NCBI GenBank assembly: GCA_024220525.1
Contig: JAMYWO010000002.1
Span: 307,432 to 371,431, forward strand
Reading direction: 5' to 3'
DNA length: 64,000 nt
Origin: Cochliopodium minus
Taxonomy: Eukaryota; Discosea; Himatismenida; Cochliopodiidae
Both the position numbers and the translations under genes were made by a program. The notes below the pieces were generated by a model. The model did not search any database and was not told where the DNA came from. It saw nothing but the letters and a program-made list of their open reading frames with translations. Below, in pieces: positions 1 through 11,256 of the stretch (the stretch's first letter is position 1; every line of letters begins with the position of its first letter).

Positions 1-22
1 AAAAAAAGAAAGAAATACAAAA

Positions 23-888
23 ATGAAAAATTTACAGAAGACCCCAGGTTAGAATAAATCACAGTTTTGACCAAATTTTGAGTTGTTTATAAAATTTCCT
101 CTTTAAAATTTTTTGTTATAAAAAGAATTGGATGGTGATAGTGATGAGAAATTTAATGCTTTGTCATCTCATAAACCCACCATCAAATTTATCAAATTCA
201 AGATGAACGAGGATGAATCTAAAATCATTATTGATCATTATCATCAAAGAAGCGATCCTAATTGGCATGATAAATTAAAATCACTCCTTGATGGTAAATA
301 AATAAATCAATATACCCTTCAATATTGCTATCTAAACCTTTATTTTTTTTTTTGAATAGAACAAGAGATATGTTGGGTGATTGTTGATTTGAATTATCAA
401 GTTGAAGGAGGAGGCAAAAGATCCAAGATATTGTTCATTACATGGGTATCATCTGAAATTAAAACTCTTTTAAATCATTGAAAATCTTATACTTTTATTT
501 AGTGTTGTGATTCACTAACAAGGGATACAATGAAAGAAAGTATATTTTCCGATTTTTTTTTAAATTTTTTTTAAATCTTTATCTCATCTTTAATACAAAG
601 GCGTTAGGGTAAACAAAATATCTTTAGAGAAAATTTTTTTTTTAACAACAATATGATAGGTGAAGTCCTCCGCTGTATTCTTTTCTGGTGTAATCAAAAA
701 GGTTTGATTTAATTTTATAATTAATCAGATTTTCATTTAATTTTTAATTTCACATTCAGAATTTCAGAGATAAAATTATTTGTTCAATGCAAGCCAACTG
801 TCTTGAAGATATTGATCAAAAAATTCTACTTCAAAAAATCTCTAAATTTGAAAGGGAGAAAATAGACTATAATATAACCGATTTGTGA
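23..888 (+). CDS. ADF/cofilin-family actin-binding protein
   Basis: Spliced model of about 162 aa; exons 23-49, 126-293, 360-445, 503-539, 601-608, 660-701 and 760-888 (TGA stop). The translation follows the ADF-H fold: a strand with KFIKFKMNEDESKIII, then ICWVIVDLNYQVEGG, the KRSKILFITW strand, a KSSAVFFSG segment matching the family's KSKMIYASSK actin-binding helix, and a C-terminal QANCLEDID matching QAxDxxExD. The family severs and depolymerises F-actin in the cytoplasm. The insert after FITW is longer than in plant or animal cofilins. The 8-nt exon supplying Ser-Val-Arg is inferred from frame and homology and is the weakest border. The start sits 23 bases from the window edge, so an upstream exon is possible. 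Confidence 0.8.
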
Positions 889-1072
889 ATAATAAAACTT
901 CCTCCGAGGAAATTAATAAAAAATAATTAAAATATAAAAATAAATTGATTGGGAATTTTTAGGGAAGGGAATATTTTAAAATCAACACTTTTCAAAACCT
1001 CCGAACCAAATAATTGAAAGATCTTGCTTGTGTGAAAAAAAAAAAAAAATAAAAATAAAGTAAAAAAAAAAA

Positions 1073-3389
1073 ATGAAAGAAGAAACAAAGTATATTGATT
1101 GGAAAAATTTAAAATATTTGAATGGTATTAGCAATACTCATTCATCTGAATCTTTAGAAGGAGCTCTCCCACAAGATCAAAAGTAATAAATAATTAAAAG
1201 CATATACTCAAAGAAATACAAACATTGAAAATTTATAGAAATCTCATACTATACTATCTTATTCTTTCTTGTTATTGCTTTGTTTTTAAAATTTTTAAAT
1301 ATCATATTTTTTTTTAAAATTAGCTTGCCTCAAAAGCTCCCTTATGGATTATTGCCAGAACAAATAAGTAAGCATTAAATCCATATAATCCATTATATGG
1401 TTCAAATAAAAATAATTAAGCTTATAATAAAAAAATATTAAAATAAATCTCAATAAAATTAAGTCATAACAATTAATTAATCTATTTTAAGATGGTACAA
1501 CTTTCACTACACCACGCAGTGAAAATAAATTCACATGGATGTATAGAATCTTGCCATCCAACAGATTCCAAGACTTCAAAAAGATAGACAAAAGATTATT
1601 GAGAAGTGATTTCAGCGATAAAGATGAATGTTCAGTAGATCCATCCGTAAAATACTATCTTTTTAAAAAATTCAAAAAATAAAATTTATCAATCAAATTA
1701 ATTCCGCTTCTTTTTTTTTTTTTTAATAATAGGTGCACATGTTCAAACCTTTGGATGCTCCAACTGAACCAACCGATTTTGTACAAGGAATAATAACATA
1801 TGGTGGACTCAATTCTCCATCCAACATGGCCTCAGGTAAAAAAAAAAAATTTCTTTCAAAAAAACAATTTTTTTAACAAAAAACTTTCTTCTAAATATTT
1901 TTAACAAAAATTTTCTTCATTTAGGATATGCAATCCATGGATACTCTTTTAACAAATCTATGAAAAATAAATGCTTCGTTAATGCTGATGGAGATTTCGC
2001 AATCATTCCAGAATTGGGAAGTTTGTTGGTCCAAACTGAACTCGGTCTTTTGAGAGTCGAACCATCTGAGATTTTAGTGATTCCTCAAGGTCTCAAATTT
2101 AGAATAGATATCGAGGTAGAAGGAACCCACACTAGAGGCATGATTGGAGAAACCTTTCACTCTCACGTAAGAAATTTTTCCTAAATTAAATTCATAAAAA
2201 TTATTTTTTTTCTTAAATCAGTGGACTTTACCAAGTTTGGGAGCATTTGGAGTCAAGTAAAAAAAAAAAAAATTAAACATTTATTTCCAATTTTATTTTA
2301 TTAAATTTCAATTAATTTTACTTTTAAACCACCACTAAAATTTCAAGTTTAATTTAACAATTTAATTTTTTAATTTTTATTTTCTTTTCTTTAGTGGTTT
2401 GGCTAATGGGAGACACTTCCAAGTTCCAACATCTTACTATGAAGATTTAGAAGTAGAGTACGAAATCATTCACAAATCTGATGGAGAATTGTTCTCCCAA
2501 ACTGTTGACCGTTCCCCCTTTGATGTTGTAGCATGGTATGGTACCTACTTTCCAATGAAATATGATGTTAAACTCTTCAACTGTTTCACTACTGCCAAGT
2601 AAAATATAAAAAAATTTTACATTTACATTTACATTTATTTTTTTTCAAATTTAAGTTGGGATCACCAAGTAAAATAAAATTTCTTATTTTTAATTTTTTG
2701 TATTTAATTTTAAAAAATTCCAATTCAAAGGATCCTTCATCTCACACGTAAAAATAAATTTCATCTTTTCTCTTCTATTTATTTTTTCATACTTATTTTA
2801 ATATTTTTAAAAATAAAACAGTGTAATCACAACTCCTTCAACCATTCCAGGAGTAGCAATTTTCGACTTGATTGCATTCGTCCCAAGATGGACTGTTTCA
2901 GAACGTAAAAAACTAAATTTTAGCTTTTTTAAATTTCACAAAAACTTTCATTGAATACTAAGAAAATTTTTTGAATATCAATAAACTTTTTTGAATATCA
3001 ATAAACTTTTTTATATTTGTTTTAAAAAACCCATTAAATTTTTTTTTTTTGTAAAAATTAATAAAATAGATACCTTCAGGTCTGTTTATCCTCACAGAAA
3101 CTCTGCCACTGAATTCAACTTTGTCGTCTCAGACTCTGGTCCAGTGTTCAAAAAAGGATCCAGTTTCACCAGTCCTTTTTTGACACCTCATGGTATCCCT
3201 GAGTCCTCCATCGAACATTCCATCTCTGACAACCTCAAGCCAGAGAAGTCTACTGACCTTTGGTTGATGTTGGAGAGTGGTTTGCCTTTCCGTGAGACCA
3301 AGTGGGCTTTGAGTCCTGAGAACCGAAATGTCGATTATCAAAATCGTTTCAAGGACATCAAGAAGAGATTCAATCCTAACCAAAAATAA
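1073..3389 (+). CDS. hgd: homogentisate 1,2-dioxygenase
   Basis: Fe(II) dioxygenase that opens the ring of homogentisate to maleylacetoacetate in tyrosine and phenylalanine catabolism; needs O2. Eleven exons close exactly at 441 aa, near the family's 445: 1073-1182, 1324-1367, 1492-1646, 1733-1835, 1925-2166, 2222-2256, 2395-2598, 2656-2668, 2731-2747, 2822-2904, 3070-3389. Clear family signatures are YLNGISN near the N-terminus, ALPQDQ, WMYRILPS, SPFDVVAWYG and the metal-site block HRNSATEF...TPHG, giving ligands His344, Glu350 and His376. The loop between Glu350 and His376 is four residues shorter than in human HGD. Two exons are only 13 and 17 nt. Confidence 0.95.
2971..3010. repeat. two-copy 20-bp tandem repeat in an HGD intron
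   Basis: The unit TTGAATATCAATAAACTTTT occurs twice without mismatch inside the tenth intron of the HGD gene. No function is suggested. Confidence 0.9.
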
Positions 3390-3687
3390 TCTCACAACCC
3401 TTTTCACATTTTTTTTTTCATTTAAGTATTAATTCAAAATTAATAAAATTTTGTTTTCACAATCTTTGATTTCTATTTGTTACAAACAAACATTTAGAAT
3501 CCTTACTTGTAGATAAATGTTCTACTTTTTGAAAAACAAATTTTAACTAAATATTTTTAAAACTTATAAGAAAAAACATCAAAACTTTATTAATTTTTAA
3601 ATGTTTTCTAGTTTCAATTAAATTCAATAAAAAACCACCAACAAAAATAATAAAAATATTTAATTATAAAAAAATAAAATAAAAAAA

Positions 3688-4864
3688 ATGAAATTTTTGG
3701 GAACAATTTTAATTTTATTTGCAATTTTCTTTGCTGCAAATGCAAATATCTGCTATGTACAAGGATTGATTGATTTAGGAGCATCTATAAAAAGTTGTTG
3801 CGAAGCAGGATCACCACCATCAGTTGTAATATGTAAATTCCCAATCAAAAAAAAAAAATTATAAAAAAAATTTGAACTTTACAAAACCTCAATCAAAAAA
3901 ATTTAGTAAGAGGAAATGTGACAACAATACCATTTGAAGTATCTGCAAAATCCTGTAATAATATGACTCTTGATCTTAATGGATATTCTATCAATGCAGT
4001 AACAAATATGACTGAATGGGGTAAGGGGATTGATAGAATAAAAATATAAAAGCAATAAAAAGCATTATATTCCTCAAAATAATTTCTGTTCCTTTTTAAA
4101 TAGGCAATTCAACTGCATTTGTAACATTCAGCACTCTTACCAACATCACTGTTTTTGGAGGGACTATAAACGGACAAGCATCCAACAGTACATGGTGGAA
4201 AAGGGGTAAAAATTAATGAAATATAAGCTAAATTAGAATTAATTGCAATTTTTTGAAATAGAGATATCTTTCTCCATCCAATTTAACATCTATCCAATAT
4301 TAATAAAATTTCAAATTTTATAAAAATTTTTTAATAAAGTCAAAGTTTTATTAAAATTGACAAAAATTAAATTTCATAACTTACAAAATAATAAATGTCA
4401 ATTTGGGGAACAATTGGTACTCTGAAAATTCTTTATTAGAAAAATAAATGATGTAGATATTTTGATATCCCAACTTTAAATTTAAATTTCAATTATAAAA
4501 TATCACATCTGGAATCAAAAAATGTTTTTAAGGATACGAAAATGTGTTAAGCTTATCTAACTTTTTCAATTTCAATCAATTAATTTATTTTCATCTCTTC
4601 AAGATTCTAGTGGCCATTGTACACCAGTCAGACCATACTTGTTTGTCGTCCATTCTAGCTCAGATTTTGTAAGAATCGTCCAAAAAAGATATTATGAAAC
4701 TTTTATATCATTAAATAAACAAAACAAAACAAATTTAAAAAAAAAAAAAAGTATATTCATGACGTTTTGTTAACAAACTCTCCAATGTTCCACTTTGTGC
4801 CTATGTCATCCAAATTTGTTAGAGTAGACAATATACACATCGATTCACCATACACTAAATATTC
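3688..4864 (+). CDS. secreted GH28 (polygalacturonase-type) enzyme, 5' part only
   Basis: Exons 3688-3832, 3907-4020, 4104-4205, 4604-4668 and 4752-4864 give about 179 aa in one frame. A hydrophobic signal peptide (KFLGTILILFAIFFAANA) starts the protein. Then come FGGTINGQ with a following TWW, a RPYLFVV strand, and LLTNSPMFHFVP plus VDNIHIDSP, the standard order of the GH28 right-handed beta-helix. GH28 enzymes cut pectin-type polymers outside the cell. The catalytic NTDGID, DD and GHG motifs should follow directly but are absent: after the last donor the sequence becomes a T/A microsatellite and ends at the N at 5158. This reads as a gene cut by an assembly join and not as a natural pseudogene. 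Confidence 0.8.
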
Positions 4865-5034
4865 GTAAAATTCATTTTTTAAATTGATTTTATTTCTTCT
4901 TTTTTAATTTTCAATTATTTTTTAACTTATTTTTTGATTTTTATTTTTTTTTTTAAAATTCATTATTTTTAATTAATTTTAAAATTCATTTTTTTTATAA
5001 ATTAATTTTTTTTTTTTAATTATTATTAATTTTA

Positions 5035-5157
5035 TTTTATTTTTATTTTTATTTATATTTATTTTTTATTTTTATTTTTATTTTTATTTATTTTTTATTT
5101 TTATTTTTATTTTTATTTTTATTTTTATTTTTATTTTTATTTTTATTTTTATTTTTA
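5035..5157. repeat. (TTTTTA)n microsatellite next to an assembly gap
   Basis: A run of near-perfect six-base TTTTTA units ends at the single N at 5158. Low-complexity DNA of this kind commonly collapses in assemblies, and both flanking genes are truncated here. Confidence 0.9.
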
Positions 5158-5158
5158 N
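5158..5158. other. single-N assembly join
   Basis: A lone N separates the microsatellite from the 3' coding end of the minus-strand UNG gene. Two convergent genes lose their 3' ends at this point: about half of the GH28 gene and the last residues of UNG. At least several hundred bases are therefore probably missing. Confidence 0.8.
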
Positions 5159-7132
5159 TCACCAAGACCCTCATTGACAGTAAGAAAATGTTTGTTGCCA
5201 AAAAAACCCTTGTGGGCACTAAGAGGAGAAGGATGAGCACATTCCAAAATGTGATGTTTCTTTTTATCGATCAAAGTCTTTTTTTTTTGAGCGTAGCCAC
5301 CCCACAATAAGAAATAAACACCCGTTCTTTGTTTGTTGACGAGGGAGATGATGGAGTCGGTGAAGGTTTCCCAGCCTTTTCCTGCGTGAGAGTTGGATTT
5401 GCCTGTTTCTACGGAGAGACAAGCGTTGATCAACAATACTCCTTGTTCACTCCTTTAAAAAAACATATTTTTGTAAATTGGTGATCATGTTAATGAGTGT
5501 TAATAAAAATAAAAATAAATAACAGAACAAATATTTACAAATATGTAAAATAAATCAAAATAAAATAAAAAATAAAAAATAAAAATAAAATAAATGTAGA
5601 TACTTTAAAATAAAAAATAAATAATGTAGATAAAAAAAAAAAAAAAAATTTACCAAGAAGTCAAGTTTCCGTGAGTGGGCATTTTAAAATCATCAATACA
5701 AGTCTCCAACTCTTTAAACATATTCTTCAAAGAAGGAGGGGGAGTGACACCATAATTGACAGAAAAAGCAAGACCGTTGGCCTGCCCTTCCTTGATGTAA
5801 GGATCTTGCCCCAAGATAACCACCTTCACGTTATCCAAAGGACACAAGTTCAAAGCGTTGAAAAAGAGTTCTCTGGGCGGGAAAATCACTTTATCGGAGA
5901 GAATCTCGTTGGCGACGAATTTTGTCACTCTTTTAAAGTATTCTTTTTCAAACTCTTTTTGAAGAGCTACTTTCCAACTTTCTTCTTTCAATCCGTTTTT
6001 GATTTCCTAAATTTAAAAAAAAAATTTTTAAAGATAAAAGAAGATAGTTAACAAAATATTGTTTTAATAGTAAAATGAAAGCTTTTGAGAGAAAAAAGTA
6101 ATTCTCAATTTTTTTAAAATTTTTTTTTCTTTGGAAATTTTTGTAAATTTTTTTTTTTTCATGTTTACCTCTATCATTTCCTCTACTTTACCTAAATCTT
6201 TCTTTTCAGTATCTTTGGAGGGAATTTTTGATGGAACAGTAGTCTTTGGTGGCGGAGATTTTGTTGGAGCGGAATTTTTAGTTGGAGGAGGAGGAGATTT
6301 GGTTGGGGAGTCGAGTGGTCTCTTTTTGGAGGGGGTGCTTGGTGAGGAAGAGGGATTGAGGAGTTCCGATTCCCACTTGAAGAATTTGCATTGATCATCT
6401 TTGCTTTTTGCACAAACGTAAAACACCTTTCCATTGTTGGGTCCCTCTTTCTTGACGACTATAAAATTATTATTAAGAAAGAAATTCAAGAGAAAATTAA
6501 AGTAAATTTGCTTTAAAAATAAATCATTTGAATTTCAATTGAAGATATAAAGGGTGTTTTATCATTCTCAAACAAATTTGAAATTTGCCAATACCATAAT
6601 TATAAAAAAAAAATTGTATTCTTCAAAGATATTGTGATATCCTTTGTTATATTCATTATCTTTTCTTACCTCTTTTTGCGCATGCTTCATTATGAGTACA
6701 TTGTGGTATTTCTATTCCTGATTTGCTTTCTTGGCTGTTCGTAACTGAATTTCCTCCAGAATTTTCCACTCCATTATCCCATTTGAAAAATTTGCATTGA
6801 TCCTCTTGCTTTTTTGCACATACGTAAAATGATTTACCATAGTTATCACCCTCTTTTTTCACAACTAAAATATTTTTTAATAAGTATGAGAAGGATGTTT
6901 ATATTAAAATACCTCTCTTTGCACATGGTTCTTGATGATCACAATTTGGAATATTATCTGTATTTTGATTATTTTCTTCTATTTTTTCGATTATTTGTGG
7001 AGGTTCTGGATCTTTCTTGTTAATTTTCAAGAAATCTGTTATTTTTGTTTTCTATTTTTAATTTTTTTGGTTATATACAACAAATTTAAATTATAGAAGA
7101 GATAATACTTGCACATTCTTTGTATTCTTCAT
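5159..7132 (-). CDS. ung: uracil-DNA glycosylase with PIP-like motif and two GRF zinc fingers (3' end missing)
   Basis: Removes uracil from DNA to start base excision repair. Exons on the minus strand: 7132-7109, 7051-6913, 6864-6670, 6458-6169, 6006-5654 and 5452-5159, giving about 431 aa before the N. Residues 9-16 (KTKITDFL) resemble a PCNA-interacting box. GRF finger 1 spans about 45-83 and finger 2 about 110-148; each reads C-x-H-x3-C...KKEG..GK.FYVC...C.FFKW. A Pro/Ser/Lys linker leads to the UNG domain from about residue 217: catalytic GQDPY (Asp284, Tyr286), LLINACLSV (Asn343) and HPSPLS (His407). The His that normally ends GQDPYH is Ile287. Both GRF fingers are split by a phase-1 intron at the same place, which points to tandem duplication. 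Only the last few residues are lost in the gap. Confidence 0.9.
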
Positions 7133-7634
7133 TTTTTTTTTTTAATATTTTACAGTTTATTTTATTTTTTTAATTTTTAATTTTTTCTTTGATATTAAAG
7201 CGGTAAATTTTTTCCAAGTAATAAATGTTGAAAAATTAAAAGAAAGGTAAGGAATAATATCAAAAATATCACAAAAGATTTGGTATCTATTGATCACATT
7301 TTGAAATAATAATAAATTTGAAGGAATAAATGCTTGAAAATAATGTGAAATATTATCAATTTATTATTATTTCCAAATTATAGATATTCCCTCCAATTGA
7401 AGAAAATATTTTTGTTTCCTCTTCTTTTTTTTTTTTTTTTATTATTTTTGCTCTTTACCTTTTCAATAAAAATAAATTTTATAAATATCCTTTCAAAAAA
7501 ATATAATTGAGATATTGAGAAATTGTTTATTTACCCCAATACATAGGATTTATTTTCAAAAAATTCATTTGCTTTTAAATTTATGGAGAGAAATTAAAAA
7601 ATTTGTCAAATAAAAAAAAATTGAAAAGGAATAG
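7133..7634. other. divergent intergenic region
   Basis: About 500 bp between the start codons of the minus-strand UNG gene and the plus-strand Sel1 gene. It holds AT-rich DNA with a long T tract near 7425-7440 and presumably both promoters. I see no RNA gene or repeat in it. Confidence 0.5.
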
Positions 7635-9803
7635 ATGAAAGAGGAGAATTTTTACCTTATAGATGATGATGAAGATGAAGAAGAGGAAAATAATCATTCA
7701 TACAGAAAAAGGAAAAATGAATATTTGGAATCAACACCCAAAGAAGATGAAAATTTAGATAATATGTTGAATAAAAAACAGAAAATACACAATAGAGCAG
7801 AAAATACAATGCTAGAGAAAGCCTACGAAAGATATTTGTTTTCAAATAACGTGGGGTTTCTAAAAATAAAAAAAGAAAGGAATGAAAAGAATGTAGATTA
7901 TAAAATGGAAGGAGAAGAAGAGATAAACGATGAAAATAATAATGTAAATAATAATAATAATAATAATACACTATCAAATGAGATAATAATAGAGGATAAA
8001 GTAACAGAGATAGATATAACGTTGAATCCAATCTTTATGAGGACAGAGGAGACAATAGAAGGGAATATAGAAAATCTCAAAGAAGAATTGGAGATAAAGC
8101 TATTTGCCAAATGTGTTGATAATATAAAAAGATCAAATGAGTTATTGAAGAAATATAAAAGAGAAATAGAGGAGATAGAGAATGAGGAGCATAGAAAAAA
8201 ATTAAATGAATCATCAAATCTAAACATCTCCAACAGCATACTGTCGAATAGTCTAATCTTGGAGAGATCGAATTCCTCGTTCAAAAAATTTGAGATGAAC
8301 AGTTTGAATGAAGAAGAGAGGATACTGTTATCCATCCTATTCTCCGAGGAATCCTATTCATTAGAGATCTGGAACAAATTAAACGAAGCATTATCAACAC
8401 AGAACAAAGAAATGTTGAAGAAATATGGATTCTTGGTAGGAAAGCTTCATGGAATGCTCAAAAAGAATTTCAATAAATTCAAAGGATTGGCATTCAAATG
8501 GGGAAGCACCAGAAAAAGAGGTCCCTTTACCTTATTGGAAGATACCAAAGATGATAATCAAAGGGGAGAGCAAAAAGATTTCTGCGAAAGCATAATCAGT
8601 GATTGTTATCACTTGTGCAGCCAAGATCCAAGGCTTGTCGTGCCTCCATCTTTTTTCCACGTGAATCAGAGCGAAATCACACCACATGAGATCACCAGCG
8701 AGAAGGGGATCCTCTATGTCTTCCAATGTCAAAACTCTTTGATCTCCAACATCAAAAAGAACGAGATTGCCATGAAAATCTCTCCTAATCAATTGACTCA
8801 AAACGATATCATCATCCCTCCCAAAACTGAATTCAAATTGGTTCACAGCAGCGGTGATTCCAATGTAGAGTTCAGACAGCTTTTGCAGTTGATCTTTAAG
8901 ACTGCCATCCCTCCTACCTTGGATATCCTCATCTACAGAGAAATCGAAAAAGAGGAGGCCAGTTTGCATTTGGAACAGATCATCGTTGATTCTTGGAACG
9001 GATCCAGAGAGGCTCAATGTAAGTTGGGTTCTTATTACTTCTGGGGTAAAGAAGGGCTTCAAAAGAACTATGAGAAGGCCTACATTTGGTTGCTCAAGTC
9101 TGCTTTGCAAGGCCACCCTGTTGCCCAGAACAGTATTGGTGCTGCTTTTTATCAGAAGGGTGTTGTGGTTCCACGGGATCACAATATTGCTTATGAATGG
9201 TTCAAAAAAGCTGCCATCCAAGGTAATACCAAAGCTCAATATAACTTGGCTTTGTTATACAGACATGGAAGGTAAAAACTTCTTTTTTTTTTTTTCCATC
9301 CTTTAATTTTTATTTTTTAAAATGTAAAAAAAAGAGGTGTACAAAGGGATTATCAAATGGCTTTATACTGGTATACAATTGCTGCTTCCAGTGGGCATGT
9401 TGCTGCAAAAAATAACATTGGTTATCTTTATGTAAATCTCAACCAAAAACATCAAAACCTTTAATTCTCATTTTAAATCCCCTTTTTCATTTTTTTTTAA
9501 AAAAAAATTAAAAGGAACACGGTTATGGTGTAAACAAAGACTTTGAAGAAGCACTCAAATGGTATTTAAGAGCAGCTTTTTTGAACAACACAAAAGCTCA
9601 ATTCAATGTGTAAGTTTTTCTTTTTCTTTTAAAAAAACTTCTTTTTTAATTTCTTTCTCATTTTTTTTTTTAAAAGTGGTTGCTTTCTTTTGTTGGGTAA
9701 GGGCAATATTCCCAAAGATCCTTACACTGCTCGAGAATGGCTTAAATTGGCTGCTGCTGAGGGTGATGCTGATGCTAAAAGGCTTCTTACTCAAAGGTTT
9801 TAA
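7635..9803 (+). CDS. Sel1-repeat protein with ADP-ribosyltransferase-like region
   Basis: Exons 7635-9271, 9335-9431, 9515-9609 and 9677-9803 close at 651 aa. The first ~200 residues are acidic, Lys/Glu-rich and likely disordered or coiled. Residues about 240-430 resemble an arginine ADP-ribosyltransferase fold: a FKGLAFKW strand where active enzymes have YRG, and an IIIPPKTEFKLV strand like the ExE...PPGTKFKV end of the family. The expected catalytic Arg and the ExE glutamates are not seen (NQLTQND precedes that strand), so it is probably inactive. The C-terminal third has about five Sel1 (TPR-like) repeats such as AYIWLLKSALQGHPVAQNSIG and AYEWFKKAAIQGNTKAQYNLA. These bind partner proteins. 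The ART assignment is inference; Sel1 is firm. Confidence 0.75.
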
Positions 9804-9966
9804 AAACCTTGAGGTTTTTTTTTTTTTCAGATAACCTCAACCAATTTTCAATTCCATGTAGAGCTTATAAAATAATAATAATAATTAAATAAAAAATATT
9901 TTTTAAAAATAAAAAAAAAACGAAATAATAATCCTTTTAGGCACTTGATTTTTTTTTTTACATACA

Positions 9967-11151
9967 ATGGAATTCCTTGATTGGGATATTAATACTAATT
10001 GGGTTTATTGGACAGAAGATGAGGAAGAATTATTTAAGAAAGTAATAAATTTAAATTATATTTTGGAAAGCGATTTTTAATTAGTGAATATATTTTGGAA
10101 TAGTTGCTAATTAGATTCAACATCACCACTGATAATCATAAAAATAAAGAGATAATCGAATCCATCTCTCAAGTCATACTCACAAAATCAAAAGAAGATA
10201 TAGAACATCATTTAAATGAACATTATAAACAAGATAACAATAATTATGGACTATATACTTGTAATTATGTTTTTTTTTTTTTTTTGAATATTTTTCTCTG
10301 AATGAAAATTATAATAAATTATTCTAAAACTGAATTTTTAATTTTTTCTAGCAAATCAAGTTTTTTCAGATCTTGAGTTTTTAAATAATGAACACAGACA
10401 AATTGAAGCAAATTTTTTTGACTCAAACCCAAACATACTCACATCTATAAACAATCTAAACAGCCCAAACGAAACACAACAAGAACACCAACATCACATA
10501 ATAAATCAAGAAGAGCATCATCACGATCAATTAGATGCGTATCAAATAGATGAAGGTCAATACGAAGAAAATCAAAAAATCATACAAGAAAACATCATTA
10601 TAAACAATCCCGAAGAAATCAATTCTCCGATAGAAAAAGAAGCAGAACCAGATAGTTTAACTAATAAAAGAAAAAGAACTAGCACTTCTTCTAACAATAT
10701 TACAATTAATAAACCTACCAAAACAACCAAAACAGCGAAAACAACCAAAACTTCGACTGCAAAAACTTCGAAAACAGCCAAAACTAATAAACCCGAACCC
10801 AAAAAAACTTCTACAAACACTCCCACCCTCAAAAAAAAACCTTCAAAAGTTAATGAAAAAGAGGACAATTTTGAAGTCACGAAAATCTATCAGGATTGGA
10901 TGGTTAGCAAGGATGAAAACGTTCAAAATTTAAAGAACCTTTTCATTTCTAACGAAAAAATTTTGGGTAATTTGGTTAATGGTCTTCAACAGATGGAAAC
11001 CAACATCCAAAAACAACTCATGAAGGAATTTTACGACAATTATAATAACATTGTTTCTTTTATGAATGAAAGCAAAATGAGTGAGAAGCTTCCTGACCTT
11101 CCCATAAATTTAAACACTTATTTTATTTCTGATGTTTTGAATAATAATTAA
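9967..11151 (+). CDS. SANT/Myb-like protein with Thr/Lys-rich linker
   Basis: Exons 9967-10041, 10104-10260 and 10352-11151 close at 343 aa. The N-terminus WVYWTEDEEELFKKLLIRF and the following helices up to HHLNEHY resemble a SANT/Myb-type helical domain (WTEDEE is typical), though the third helix lacks a canonical Trp. The middle is Gln/His-rich, then a basic block of repeated TKTTKTAKT units (about residues 200-240). The C-terminal ~80 residues are helical and may mediate oligomerisation. A nuclear, DNA- or chromatin-associated role is plausible but unproven. Confidence 0.6.
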
Positions 11152-11256
11152 AAAAAAAAAATTTTTTTAACCAGCGAGAAAAACAAATTCTTTGTTTTTA
11201 AAAATACTTCAATGTTTTTCACAATGAAAATAAAAATTAAATATTAAAAAAAAAAA

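Noticed and set aside
2991-3069. N-terminal extension of the last HGD exon
   Set aside because: The open frame runs back into the intron with the 20-bp tandem repeat; homology and phase place the exon start at 3070.
8532-9239. A 235-codon open frame on the minus strand
   Set aside because: It lies antisense to the Sel1 repeats, whose plus-strand frame has clear homology; the reverse frame has none.
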